Assembly (NCBI GenBank): GCA_002409975.1
Contig: DHOO01000008.1
Span: 5,221 to 29,461 of the forward strand
DNA from: Firmicutes bacterium UBA5388
GTDB lineage: Bacteria; Bacillota; UBA4882; UBA10575
Length of the DNA stretch: 24,241 nucleotides
Reading direction: 5' to 3'
Positions 1 to 6,524 of the stretch are shown here, in pieces (positions within the stretch are counted from its first letter, which is position 1; every line of letters starts with the position of its first letter). The notes under the pieces are model-generated. The model ran no database searches, was not told where the DNA came from, and saw nothing but the letters and a program-made list of their open reading frames with translations. The translations under genes were made by a program, and so were the position numbers.

Positions 1-74
1 GCTTGTCGAGGCGCCTGGCTTAGATTTTCATCATTTCATGTGCGCGGGCGGTAGCCAGCGTATGCGACTACTTG
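1..74 (+). repeat. Interspersed repeat, module 2, copy A
   Basis: About 70 bp that runs from GCTTGTCGAGGCGCC through ATTTTCATCATTTCA to GTAGCCAGCG and GCGACTAC. The same landmarks in the same order occur at 5263-5333 (reverse), 15447-15518, 17531-17590 and 20819-20876, so this is one copy of a dispersed family. It carries no convincing ORF. The remaining bases up to the DUF421 remnant at 145 show no recognisable feature. The copy may extend beyond the left edge of the window. Confidence 0.8.
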
Positions 75-144
75 GTAATAGGGATCTTTTTGTTCCTTAC
101 AGTGCGTTCGCCTTTGAACAGAACTTTCCAACTTTACCCGTTAG

Positions 145-458
145 TCAGAATAATGTAATAGTTTTCAGCCATGCTTTGGAAAGACCCAGCGATTTTTTAT
201 AGACGCTCAGTTTACCGTTAACTTCAAGCATTGCGAATTCAACATCACTAAGGTTAATAATTTGCAGCGTGCGCAGCTGCGCAATTAATTCGTCTATGGA
301 AATTCTGGTTCTGCGACCCAGACTACTATTCCGGTCAGTCCGGCAGGCAGGCTTTCCCGTACTTCCACTGAAGCAAAACTGGCAATTGAGCCGATCGTAA
401 TACCGACAATATACTTCCATAATAACTGCCACTCTAACAGCTCCCCGATCATTTTCAT
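145..458 (-). pseudogene. Decayed YetF/DUF421 membrane protein gene (internal deletion and frameshift)
   Basis: Read from ATG 456-458, which has a good AGGGGA ribosome site, the gene encodes a DUF421-like stretch: a membrane segment with ITIGSIASFASVEV, then LPAGLTGIVVW. It stops a few codons later at an in-frame TAG. The next frame continues with the family's conserved C-terminal block, RRTRISIDELIAQLR followed by DVEFAMLEVNGKLSVYKK, ending at 145. Intact DUF421 proteins have roughly 40 more residues between these blocks. The simplest reading is an internal deletion that also shifted the frame. DUF421/YetF proteins are small membrane proteins of unclear function, several linked to sporulation or stress in Bacillus. 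The product here is almost certainly non-functional. I see both halves directly; the deletion size is inferred from memory of the family. Confidence 0.75.
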
Positions 459-489
459 ATTCCCCTACTGCATCATTATAATGACATTA

Positions 490-525
490 CAAAACAGGGC
501 TGCTCCGTTTGAAAAGCCCTGCCTG
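490..525 (-). terminator. Probable terminator of the GntR-ABC operon
   Basis: The 7-bp stem CAGGGCT (495-501) / AGCCCTG (515-521) lies about 90 bp past the stop of the ABC permease. On the minus strand it is followed by TTTTG, a short U tract, so termination is probably moderate. Confidence 0.5.
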
Positions 526-611
526 TTAATTACCATATAAATTAAGTCAAATTTACAACTGCAACCGTTCCAAATCAAGCTTTAGCAATCATTCCCAACT
601 ACTGTTTATGG

Positions 612-1376
612 TTAGGATTCAGCTTTCTTTCCCATAATCCACCCGGCTGCCAGAAACAATAACACCAGTTCAAGGACAAACACAAAAACTGCCGCGGTGG
701 GAAGTGTCTGCTTGACAAGAGTCAATCCGCCCTCCCCAGTATTTGGCGCTTCAAAAGTGATTTTCGGCAGGAACGATAACAGTCCGGCCAGCCAATCCCC
801 TCCTTTAGTAGTCACATAAACCAGCACTAAACTGGCGACGGTACTTATAAGCTTGTTGAAACGGTTGACAATTCGCCCCAGTAGAAATGTCATTTGCGCG
901 ATGATACTGCCAAATAACACAGCGCCACTGATGCCTAAAACAAAAATCACAATGAATGCAATCAATCTGGACCATGGCAACAAATTGAGCGGCAGCCATT
1001 CGTAGCTAAACCAGGGGGCGCAGGCGTAAAATATGCCCGAAAACGCCAGTGTTATAAGGCTTAGCGCCACCCAGACTGTAAAAGCTGCTAACATTTTAGC
1101 GCTCACAATACCCCAACCGCTGATCGGCAACGATCTGAGAAATGGTGCCGTACCGGCTTTCCATTCATCGTTAATCAGTAAATAAGCCTGCACCATACCA
1201 AGAAAGATTAGAGGTACAAGCGGGATCAAAGATGCCGCCATAGCATTCCAATAACCCCAAGAAGCAGTGCGTGTCACCAGGAAGATGTCACACCCCAAAA
1301 TTACTGCCACGCAGATTAGAAAAATGTTGCGCGAGGCCCGCAATTCCTTTAAATATAGTGATACAAACATGTTCAT
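612..1376 (-). CDS. ABC-2 type transporter permease (YtrC-like)
   Basis: A 254-residue integral membrane protein and the last gene of a three-gene GntR-ATPase-permease operon. About six hydrophobic segments are visible, at roughly residues 17-34, 45-67, 95-118, 137-165, 175-200 and 228-248, with few charged residues between them, as expected for an ABC-2 permease. Its ATG overlaps the ATPase stop in an ATGA, so the two are translationally coupled. It should pair with the upstream ATPase as the membrane half of an exporter. The substrate cannot be read from sequence. In Bacillus the related Ytr system, also run by a YtrA-type GntR repressor, responds to cell-wall-active antibiotics. A probable terminator follows at 490-525. 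Confidence 0.8.
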   Translation of the reverse strand: MNMFVSLYLKELRASRNIFLICVAVILGCDIFLVTRTASWGYWNAMAASLIPLVPLIFLGMVQAYLLINDEWKAGTAPFLRSLPISGWGIVSAKMLAAFTVWVALSLITLAFSGIFYACAPWFSYEWLPLNLLPWSRLIAFIVIFVLGISGAVLFGSIIAQMTFLLGRIVNRFNKLISTVASLVLVYVTTKGGDWLAGLLSFLPKITFEAPNTGEGGLTLVKQTLPTAAVFVFVLELVLLFLAAGWIMGKKAES

Positions 1377-2104
1377 TCCAATACCTCCCCGAACAGCTCC
1401 TCCATCGATCGACCGGTTTCCGCCCTTAAGGCTTCGGCGTTACCTTCCAGAGCTATTCTTCCTTCGCGTAAAAATACAACATGATCAAAAATCGGTTCTG
1501 CCTCTTTAACCTCGTGGGTAGATATGATTAGCGTCTGCCGCTCCTGCCGGAATTCCCCGACTAAAGCCTGCAGTATTCTGGCGCGTGACGGCGGATCAAT
1601 TCCTGCCAGCGGTTCATCCAGCAGCATCAGGTCGGCGCTGCGCGAAAGCCCGATCACCAGCTTCAGTCTGGCTTGCTGTCCTTTTGAGAGGGCTCCGACT
1701 TTTGAATTGCCTTTCAAGCCCATGAATTTTTTCAATACTTCTGCCCGATCCCAATTCAGATCCGGATGAAATGATTTCACAAAATCGATCAGGTAATCCA
1801 CAGACATCCAGTCGTAATAAGCATTGACTTCCGGCAGAAATGCCACCCGCTGTTTAGTCCGTACCCCGGGCGCCATTCCGAATACTTCCACTGTACCTGC
1901 AGACGGACTGCGCAGCCCGGCAATAATCTTTAGCATGGTTGTTTTGCCGCTGCCATTATGACCAAGCAGCCCGACTACTTTGCCGCCTTCAATTGTTAAA
2001 TCCACCCCGTTTAAGGCCTTATTGAGCCCATATCTCTTAACAAGATTTGTGAGCTGCACCACGGGTGGAGCGGACTGATTATGCTCTTGCACTGTTATAC
2101 TCAT
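1373..2104 (-). CDS. ABC transporter ATP-binding protein (YtrB-like)
   Basis: A 243-residue ABC ATPase with all the catalytic motifs: Walker A GHNGSGKTT (48-56), signature LSKGQQARLKL (about 139-149), Walker B LMLLDEP (159-165) and the H-loop ISTHE around His197. The Q-loop position reads AFLPE, a Glu in place of the usual Gln, as in other YtrB/drug-exporter type ATPases. It should power the permease encoded next. Both junctions are ATGA overlaps, with the regulator stop upstream and the permease start downstream, so the three genes form one coupled unit under the promoter at 2514-2542. Confidence 0.88.
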   Translation of the reverse strand: MSITVQEHNQSAPPVVQLTNLVKRYGLNKALNGVDLTIEGGKVVGLLGHNGSGKTTMLKIIAGLRSPSAGTVEVFGMAPGVRTKQRVAFLPEVNAYYDWMSVDYLIDFVKSFHPDLNWDRAEVLKKFMGLKGNSKVGALSKGQQARLKLVIGLSRSADLMLLDEPLAGIDPPSRARILQALVGEFRQERQTLIISTHEVKEAEPIFDHVVFLREGRIALEGNAEALRAETGRSMEELFGEVLE

Positions 2105-2472
2105 AACTCATTTTCCTCCTTTAACCCTGCCGCCAGACGTCTTACTTCGTCATTTGTAAAGCCAAGCTCGCGCATTTTCTCCAAAAAATCTGTCCAGATC
2201 TTTCGTGCTGTTTCCTCCCGACAATCTACAATGGCATTTCTGTCTGTTGTCACAAAAGTGCCCTCCCCCCGTCTTGTTTCCGCCAGTCCAGTCCTTTCCA
2301 ATTCCTGAAAAGCGCGGGCAATGGTATTAGGATTGACTCTGGCCATTTCCGCCACTTCCCGGATGGACGGCAGCTTTTCACCGGGGGACCAATACCCACA
2401 GGCTATTTGTCGGATGAAGGCTTCCAAAATCTGTCGGTAGATCGGACTCCCCTCATCAATTTTGAATTGCAC
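2101..2472 (-). CDS. GntR-family transcriptional regulator, YtrA subfamily
   Basis: A 123-residue repressor. It has an N-terminal winged helix (about 8-75) with the GntR hallmarks IYRQILEAF, PGEKLPSIREVA and NPNTIARAFQELERTGL, then RRGEGTFV. The effector region is only about 50 residues of helical, charged sequence, which defines the short YtrA subfamily that typically controls adjacent ABC transporters. The start is a GTG, chosen because GGAGGT lies about seven bases upstream and because the dyad just upstream fits autoregulation. The frame overlaps the ATPase start. The ligand is unknown. Confidence 0.85.
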   Translation of the reverse strand: MQFKIDEGSPIYRQILEAFIRQIACGYWSPGEKLPSIREVAEMARVNPNTIARAFQELERTGLAETRRGEGTFVTTDRNAIVDCREETARKIWTDFLEKMRELGFTNDEVRRLAAGLKEENEL

Positions 2473-2486
2473 TGTCCTACCTCCGT

Positions 2487-2510
2487 AGTGTATTACTTAA
2501 TTAGTACACT
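2487..2510 (-). promoter_or_regulatory. Operator dyad for the GntR regulator
   Basis: AGTGTATTA (2487-2495) and TAGTACACT (2502-2510) form a 9-6-9 inverted repeat with one mismatch. It sits between the -10 element and the regulator's ribosome site. YtrA-type regulators bind such palindromes, so this is the probable autorepression site. Confidence 0.7.
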
Positions 2511-2513
2511 ATG

Positions 2514-2542
2514 ATTATAAAAAACATCGCTTGCTTTGTCAA
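2514..2542 (-). promoter_or_regulatory. Consensus promoter of the GntR-ABC operon
   Basis: On the minus strand TTGACA (2537-2542) is followed by exactly 17 bases and then TATAAT (2514-2519), a perfect sigma-A promoter. The dyad at 2487-2510 covers the start region, so a bound repressor would block a strong promoter. Confidence 0.85.
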
Positions 2543-2599
2543 CTGTTTTTCTGAACTTTTGTAGTTATTCTATGATAATGTCCTGGGGACGATTCGAAC

Positions 2600-2640
2600 A
2601 AGAAAAACAGCCAATCTGCCGGTTTGACAGACTGGCTGTC
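2600..2640 (-). terminator. Terminator after the AbrB-like gene
   Basis: A 12-bp stem, ACAGCCAATCTG (2607-2618) with CAGACTGGCTGT (2628-2639), has one G-U type mismatch. On the minus strand it is followed by TTTTTCTTGTT. It sits just past the stop of the small AbrB-type gene. Confidence 0.75.
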
Positions 2641-2646
2641 CTCATC

Positions 2647-2799
2647 TTAAATAACACGCGCGATTGGCGAAAGCGAAGGCAGTTGAGGATTCTCTAAAAT
2701 AATATCAACATCCAATTTGTCCCCTACCTGCAAATTAAGCTTTTTTACTAAATCCTTTGGTATAGTAATCTGTGATTTTTGTTTAAACTCAACTAGCAT
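2647..2799 (-). CDS. Very small SpoVT/AbrB-type DNA-binding protein
   Basis: A 50-residue protein with the swapped-hairpin AbrB fold signature: FKQKSQITIPKDLVKKLNL followed by VGDKLDVDI, the loop-hinge pattern shared by AbrB, SpoVT and MazE/VapB antitoxins. The ATG at 2797-2799 has GAGGTG six bases upstream. The domain takes up nearly the whole protein, so the C-terminal tail by which antitoxins usually bind their toxin is very short, and no toxin gene is adjacent. It has its own terminator and a likely promoter and is therefore monocistronic. It could be a free-standing transition-state-type regulator or the surviving antitoxin of a lost toxin pair. The fold assignment is firm; the role is inference. 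Confidence 0.75.
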   Translation of the reverse strand: MLVEFKQKSQITIPKDLVKKLNLQVGDKLDVDIILENPQLPSLSPIARVI

Positions 2800-2827
2800 C
2801 TATTTCACCTCAATAAATTGAGTTTAA
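2783..2827 (-). promoter_or_regulatory. Competing hairpins over the AbrB-like gene's ribosome site
   Basis: The palindrome CTCAATAAATTGAG (2809-2822) would fold in the mRNA with the ribosome site GAGGTG starting in its 3' arm. An alternative 10-bp pairing joins TTAAACTCAA upstream of the gene to TTGAGTTTAA in codons 4-7, looping out ribosome site and start codon. The two folds share bases and cannot form together. As DNA they could also be an autoregulatory operator. Confidence 0.4.
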
Positions 2828-2839
2828 CTTTCTAACTTT

Positions 2840-2870
2840 ATTATATGTTTTTCTCTCCGATACAACTCAA
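2840..2870 (-). promoter_or_regulatory. Likely promoter of the AbrB-like gene
   Basis: On the minus strand there is an exact TATAAT at 2840-2845, with TTGAGT at 2865-2870 and a longish 19-base spacer. It points at the small AbrB-type gene about 40 bases downstream. Confidence 0.4.
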
Positions 2871-2936
2871 AGCTCTACTTTTCTCTAAGGTTTACAATAT
2901 TTACTATAAGTTATTTCCACTTAACAATCACTTCTT

Positions 2937-2968
2937 CCTTTTAAAATGATAACGATCATCTTAAAAGG
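2937..2968. repeat. 14-bp inverted repeat upstream of the integrase stub
   Basis: The arms 2937-2950 (CCTTTTAAAATGAT) and 2955-2968 (ATCATCTTAAAAGG) pair with one mismatch around AACG. The right arm merges into the AAAAGGAG ribosome site of the stub at 2983. It may be the end of a former mobile element or an attenuating hairpin. The centre, TGATAACGATCATC, also resembles part of a Fur box. Confidence 0.5.
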
Positions 2969-2982
2969 AGAGTGGTTTTTTT

Positions 2983-3180
2983 ATGTCCAACCTATACGAA
3001 CAGATGCGTATGGATATGCAACTTCGAGGTTTCAGTCCGAAAACTTATGAACTGAATACCGCTATTCATTATCCGCACCTTACTTTACTTGTTACTCCAA
3101 TTTATGAATCGACTTCATCACAAAATATGGTTTATTTGAGTAGAAACTACGTCCTCGCTGGATGTCAGCTAACTACTTGA
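2983..3180 (+). pseudogene. N-terminal stub of a tyrosine recombinase (integrase)
   Basis: The first 22 or so residues, LYEQMRMDMQLRGFSPKTYE, match the start of the core-binding (SAM-like) domain of phage-type/Xer-like integrases, where MxxDMxLRGFSPxT is typical. After that the similarity stops: the rest of the 65-residue frame has no integrase sequence, and the catalytic Arg...His-x-x-Arg...Tyr domain is absent. The translation start is well made (AAAAGGAG before ATG). I read this as the 5' remnant of a decayed or truncated mobile element. An interspersed repeat module begins within ten bases of its stop. Confidence 0.6.
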
Positions 3181-3185
3181 TAGGC

Positions 3186-3250
3186 GTAAAGGGTATCATT
3201 CAAACACGAGTAACGAGCGACCAGCAACGAGAGTATTTTCTAGCTAAAAG
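3186..3250 (-). repeat. Interspersed repeat, module 1 (solo copy)
   Basis: On the minus strand it runs TAGAAAATACTCTCG, then GCTGGTCGCTCGTTACTCG, then GAATGATACCCTTT. It matches 5482-5535 and 20759-20806. It begins about 12 bases after the ddh stop codon, as the copy at 5482-5535 lies just after ribF. Confidence 0.7.
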
Positions 3251-3261
3251 ATAGTTACTTG

Positions 3262-4164
3262 TTAAACCAACGTTTTAATGAGCGAGTCTCTCTCGCCATA
3301 AAGATAATCAATTAAGGGGATCTCAATCATAGTGTAGCATCCGGGTTTTTGTTTAAATCCGGCTCGTGCCGAAGCCACCATCACTTGGGCAGTAAGGGCA
3401 GGATTATTAACCTTCATCTCAAATTTAAGTAATTGATTATGGGTTGAACCGGAGACTCCTTTTCTCTCAAGCACAACTCCATGTCCCATATCAACCAAGT
3501 CGTCGACTTTAGAAACTAAATTAACGACTGTTTCATCTTTCGAAAAATAAGGATCGGTTTTGATCGCTTGTTCTACTTTAACAAAATCGACGCCCTCTTC
3601 TAGTTCCACATAGACCATTCTTCGGTGTAATCCGGTTCCTTTAGGAATTGTTAGGGAGACAGCATTTTTTACCCCTGATAAGGCTTTTACTGCAACCGTA
3701 TGACCCATCGACATCCCCGGACCAAAATTCGTATAGGTTATCCCTTTAGGAGTCATCAACTGTAAGATACACCTAATCATTGAGTCGGTTCCAGGATCCC
3801 AACCAGCGGAGATTACTGCTGTTGAACCATGGGCCTTAGCTATGGAATCCAAACTATGACGATATTTAACCAGCTCACCGTGGAGATCATAACTATCTAC
3901 CGTATTAACTCCTCTAGCCAGAATCTCCTGCGCATACTTAGGTATTAAACGGGTGGGTAACGCCAGAAAAGCCACATCTACTTGGTCAAGTTGCCACAGA
4001 GACGTAACAACTGGAAGATCTTTTAACTCTACCGGAAGATCTTTGATTGATTCCGGCCTCCGCACTACACCAGCAACTCGAAAATCTCCCGAGGACCCCA
4101 CCGCATCCACTAAAAACCTCCCAATATTTCCATATCCGACTATTGCCGCATTATATTTATCCAT
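3262..4164 (-). CDS. ddh: meso-Diaminopimelate dehydrogenase
   Basis: A 300-residue NADP-dependent enzyme that reductively aminates L-2-amino-6-oxopimelate to meso-diaminopimelate in one step. This bypasses the succinylase/acetylase branches of lysine and peptidoglycan-precursor synthesis. The Rossmann motif GYGNIG is at 10-15, and the family blocks SAGWDPGTDS (119-128), GPGMSMGHT (148-156) and SGSTHNQ (238-244), which line the substrate pocket, are intact. Length is close to the roughly 300-330 residues usual for the family. The ATG has GGAG seven bases upstream. It stands alone: the next gene upstream is divergent, and a repeat module follows the stop directly. The enzyme occurs in a scattered set of Firmicutes and actinobacteria. 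Confidence 0.93.
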   Translation of the reverse strand: MDKYNAAIVGYGNIGRFLVDAVGSSGDFRVAGVVRRPESIKDLPVELKDLPVVTSLWQLDQVDVAFLALPTRLIPKYAQEILARGVNTVDSYDLHGELVKYRHSLDSIAKAHGSTAVISAGWDPGTDSMIRCILQLMTPKGITYTNFGPGMSMGHTVAVKALSGVKNAVSLTIPKGTGLHRRMVYVELEEGVDFVKVEQAIKTDPYFSKDETVVNLVSKVDDLVDMGHGVVLERKGVSGSTHNQLLKFEMKVNNPALTAQVMVASARAGFKQKPGCYTMIEIPLIDYLYGERDSLIKTLV

Positions 4165-4414
4165 TATTTATCTCCTCTCATCTTGCCTCTTAATTCGCAC
4201 CCTTATATTTAGCTTGGCTTTTATTCATCATCAGTTGATAGATACTAATTCTAGCTTGACCTTTGTGAAAAGAGTGCGAAAGATAAGTTGCCTTGTTCTT
4301 CTTGTCATATGCTAATATTGGTTTAAAACCTGAACTAACCTGAAGGAAATATAAATTTGGTAAAGAAAGACTAGCAAGAAACAGATTTTTACCAGATTAA
4401 TGGAGGCTTTTTTA

Positions 4415-5224
4415 ATGCTTAAAGATTATCATAGCCATACCTTCAGATGCAAACACGCTAGCGGAGATGTAATTGATTACGCTACCGTAGCTGCCGAGCG
4501 GGGACTGCAGGTTCTCGGCGTCTCCGACCATACCCCCTCTCCCGATGGAAGGTGGAATACCCTCCGCATGAGTATAGCTGAACTTGACAGCTACGATGCA
4601 GCTATTGAATCAGCAAGAAAAGCTTATCCTGAACTAACAATCCTCAAAGGAATGGAATGCGAATACATTGAAGATTTCCTTGATTTTTATCAAGAAGAAC
4701 TTTTGGAAAAACGAAAATTCGATTACTTAATTGCTGGCTCTCATTTCTTCCTCTGCCGGGGGAAGTGGACAGGAACTCATTCCTACATTAAAGGTAGGGA
4801 GGAACTAGAAGCTTACGCTAATAATGTCATTGCCTCTATGGCTTCTGGTCTTTTCGCCTTTATCGCCCACCCGGACCTTTTTGGCAACTCATATGATTTA
4901 TGGGATGAACATACTCTCTATTACTCAAGGCTGATTCTTGAAGCAGCAGTCGAATATAAGATCCCCCTAGAAGTTAATGCTTACGGTTTTAGAAAACGCC
5001 CAAAAGAAACTGCTCAGGGAACACGTCCACCCTATCCATTAACACCTTTCTGGGAACTCGCCGCTGAATATGATGGGCTTTCAGTTATAGCCAATTCCGA
5101 CGCCCATCAACCAGAGGAGATCGGATGTACCGCCGAAGCCCTAGCCCTGATTAACAAATATAAATTAAAACTCGCAGACCTTTCCTATCTCGAAAGAAAA
5201 GCGCCTCTCTCTTGCCAGAAATAG
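4415..5224 (+). CDS. PHP-domain phosphoesterase, histidinol-phosphatase (HisJ/HisK) family
   Basis: A 269-residue metal-dependent phosphatase of the PHP superfamily. Putative metal ligands are present in order: DYHSH (His6, His8), SDH (Asp38, His39), the Glu81/Glu83 region in GMECEY, SH at 110, HPD at 152-154 and NSDAH (Asp229, His231). The closest family is histidinol-phosphate phosphatase of histidine synthesis, but no other his gene is near, so another phosphomonoester substrate is possible. A longer frame starts at ATG 4400 but lacks a ribosome site. GGAGG lies eight bases before ATG 4415, and from there the protein begins MLKDYHSHT as family members do. It is divergent from ddh, and a repeat array follows it. 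Confidence 0.8.
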   Translation: MLKDYHSHTFRCKHASGDVIDYATVAAERGLQVLGVSDHTPSPDGRWNTLRMSIAELDSYDAAIESARKAYPELTILKGMECEYIEDFLDFYQEELLEKRKFDYLIAGSHFFLCRGKWTGTHSYIKGREELEAYANNVIASMASGLFAFIAHPDLFGNSYDLWDEHTLYYSRLILEAAVEYKIPLEVNAYGFRKRPKETAQGTRPPYPLTPFWELAAEYDGLSVIANSDAHQPEEIGCTAEALALINKYKLKLADLSYLERKAPLSCQK

Positions 5225-5262
5225 CTTAGCCTTACTTTCCTGATCAGCAGATGTTAACTTAA

Positions 5263-5535
5263 GGTAGTCGCTCACGCTGGCTACCGCCCGCACACGTGAA
5301 GTGATGAAAATGGGGCCGGGTGAGTCGACAAGCAGTTGTTCATGCCGCCTACCGACAGTATTACAAAGTAATGTAAATCAAAGGCGGGTGAATCAACAAA
5401 GAAGGCCTTTTCTAGGTAGTCCCCCACCCCAGCAAGCTGGGGCAAGCGAAAGGATGAAAATCAAAGCTTCGTCTTGGACTGGCAAAGGCTATCATTCATA
5501 CGAGTGACGAGCTGCGAGATGTATTTTCTACGTAG
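5263..5535 (-). repeat. Composite repeat array: module 1 plus three degenerate module-2 units
   Basis: This fills the roughly 320-bp gap between the PHP phosphatase and ribF, which converge here; no gene is present. Read on the minus strand: module 1 (5535-5482); a diverged module-2 unit with GATTTTCATCCTTTCG and GACTACC (about 5470-5412); a second degenerate unit with GATTCACCCGCC and GATTTACATTACTTTG (about 5405-5340); then a well-preserved unit, GCTTGTCGACTCACCCGGCC to GAGCGACTACC (5333-5263). The first unit contains a perfect hairpin, CCCCAGCAAGCTGGGG (5432-5447), where the other copies have different sequence. The array may act as a boundary between the two convergent transcripts, but I see no U-tract terminator. 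Confidence 0.75.
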
Positions 5536-5545
5536 TTTGAGTCAA

Positions 5546-6493
5546 TTACGCTTGTTGTAGCCACGAAGATAAATATTGTTTACCGATCTTTTTATCTTTT
5601 ACCATCTGAGCTACTAATTCATTTGGGGAGACGAATTTCCGTTCCTCGCGAAGAAACTTTAAAAAGTCAACAACCAAAATACATCCATAAATTTCCTGAG
5701 AAAAGTCAAAAAGATGAACCTCTACTAAAGGAGTGTTGTGATTGAAAGTTGGTTTCAGACCAACATTAGCGAGCCCGTAATACTCGTTGTCTTCAAGAAA
5801 AACCCTAACGAAGTAAACACCAAACTTAGGTAACAAACGATTGGAGGGAAAGGCTAAGTTAGCTGTAGGAAAGCCTAATACTTTCCCTCGATGATTCCCG
5901 GGCTCGACTTTTCCGGCTAAACGGAAGGGACGATTCAACATGCCGTTAGCCTCAGATAACTTGCCTGCTGTTAATAAACTTCTAATTCGTGAACTACAAA
6001 CAGTTTTCCCGTGATATTTTACCGGTGGGATCACTTCTCCGTAAAGGGCGTTCTTGTAGGCATAATTCAAAACAAAATCAGTATTACCCGCGCCGCCTGC
6101 ACCAAAAGTAAAATCATGTCCCACCACTAAGGCTTTTGTTCCTAAAGAGACTAGCTTCTCTAAAAAACTTTCCGCAGGTAGTTGCGCTAATTCTGGTGTA
6201 AACTCCAGTAATAAACAGCCATCCATTCCTGCAGATTCAAAGTAATTGCATCTTTCATCAAGCGATAACAACATGAGAGGAGATTGGCGCCTTAGCAAAA
6301 CAGAAGTATGTTCTTTAAAAGAAACAACCAGCGAATACCAACCATTCTCCATACTTATTTTTTTCACTCGCTCTAGGATCTTTTGATGACCAAGATGAAC
6401 CCCATCAAAATTACCAATAGTCAATACTAATCCCGATATAAAGTTTTTAGCAATTTCATTTTGTATCATGGCAAAGGAAGTCCAACGCTTCAC
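5546..6493 (-). CDS. ribF: Bifunctional riboflavin kinase / FAD synthetase
   Basis: A 315-residue two-domain enzyme that phosphorylates riboflavin to FMN and adenylylates FMN to FAD. The N-terminal nucleotidyltransferase domain has GNFDGVHLGHQ (27-37), VVGHDFTFG (123-131) and SSRIRSLL (167-174). The C-terminal riboflavin kinase domain has GKVLGFPTANL (203-213) and NVGLKPTF (243-250). The start is a GTG with GGAG ten bases upstream; an ATG between them runs straight into a stop. It is the last gene of the rimP-nusA-infB operon, 31 bp after truB. In many Firmicutes rpsO and pnp follow, but here the operon ends at a repeat array. Confidence 0.93.
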   Translation of the reverse strand: MKRWTSFAMIQNEIAKNFISGLVLTIGNFDGVHLGHQKILERVKKISMENGWYSLVVSFKEHTSVLLRRQSPLMLLSLDERCNYFESAGMDGCLLLEFTPELAQLPAESFLEKLVSLGTKALVVGHDFTFGAGGAGNTDFVLNYAYKNALYGEVIPPVKYHGKTVCSSRIRSLLTAGKLSEANGMLNRPFRLAGKVEPGNHRGKVLGFPTANLAFPSNRLLPKFGVYFVRVFLEDNEYYGLANVGLKPTFNHNTPLVEVHLFDFSQEIYGCILVVDFLKFLREERKFVSPNELVAQMVKDKKIGKQYLSSWLQQA

Positions 6494-6524
6494 TGTTTCA
6501 TCACTCCTTTGCTTCAGCTATTAT

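Noticed and set aside
2943..2960. Fur box within TGATAACGATCATC.
   Set aside because: Only a partial match to the 7-1-7 consensus, and the downstream gene is an integrase stub; the 14-bp inverted repeat explains the sequence equally well.
4165..4399. Promoters in the ddh/phosphatase divergent region, for example TTGACC at 4256.
   Set aside because: No -10 element at proper spacing came close to consensus on either strand, so none is annotated.
5301..5507. A 68-residue plus-strand frame in the repeat array.
   Set aside because: It consists entirely of degenerate repeat units.
5263..5535. The array as a possible CRISPR locus.
   Set aside because: Units are diverged, about 70 bp long, unequally spaced and without unique spacers; no cas genes nearby.
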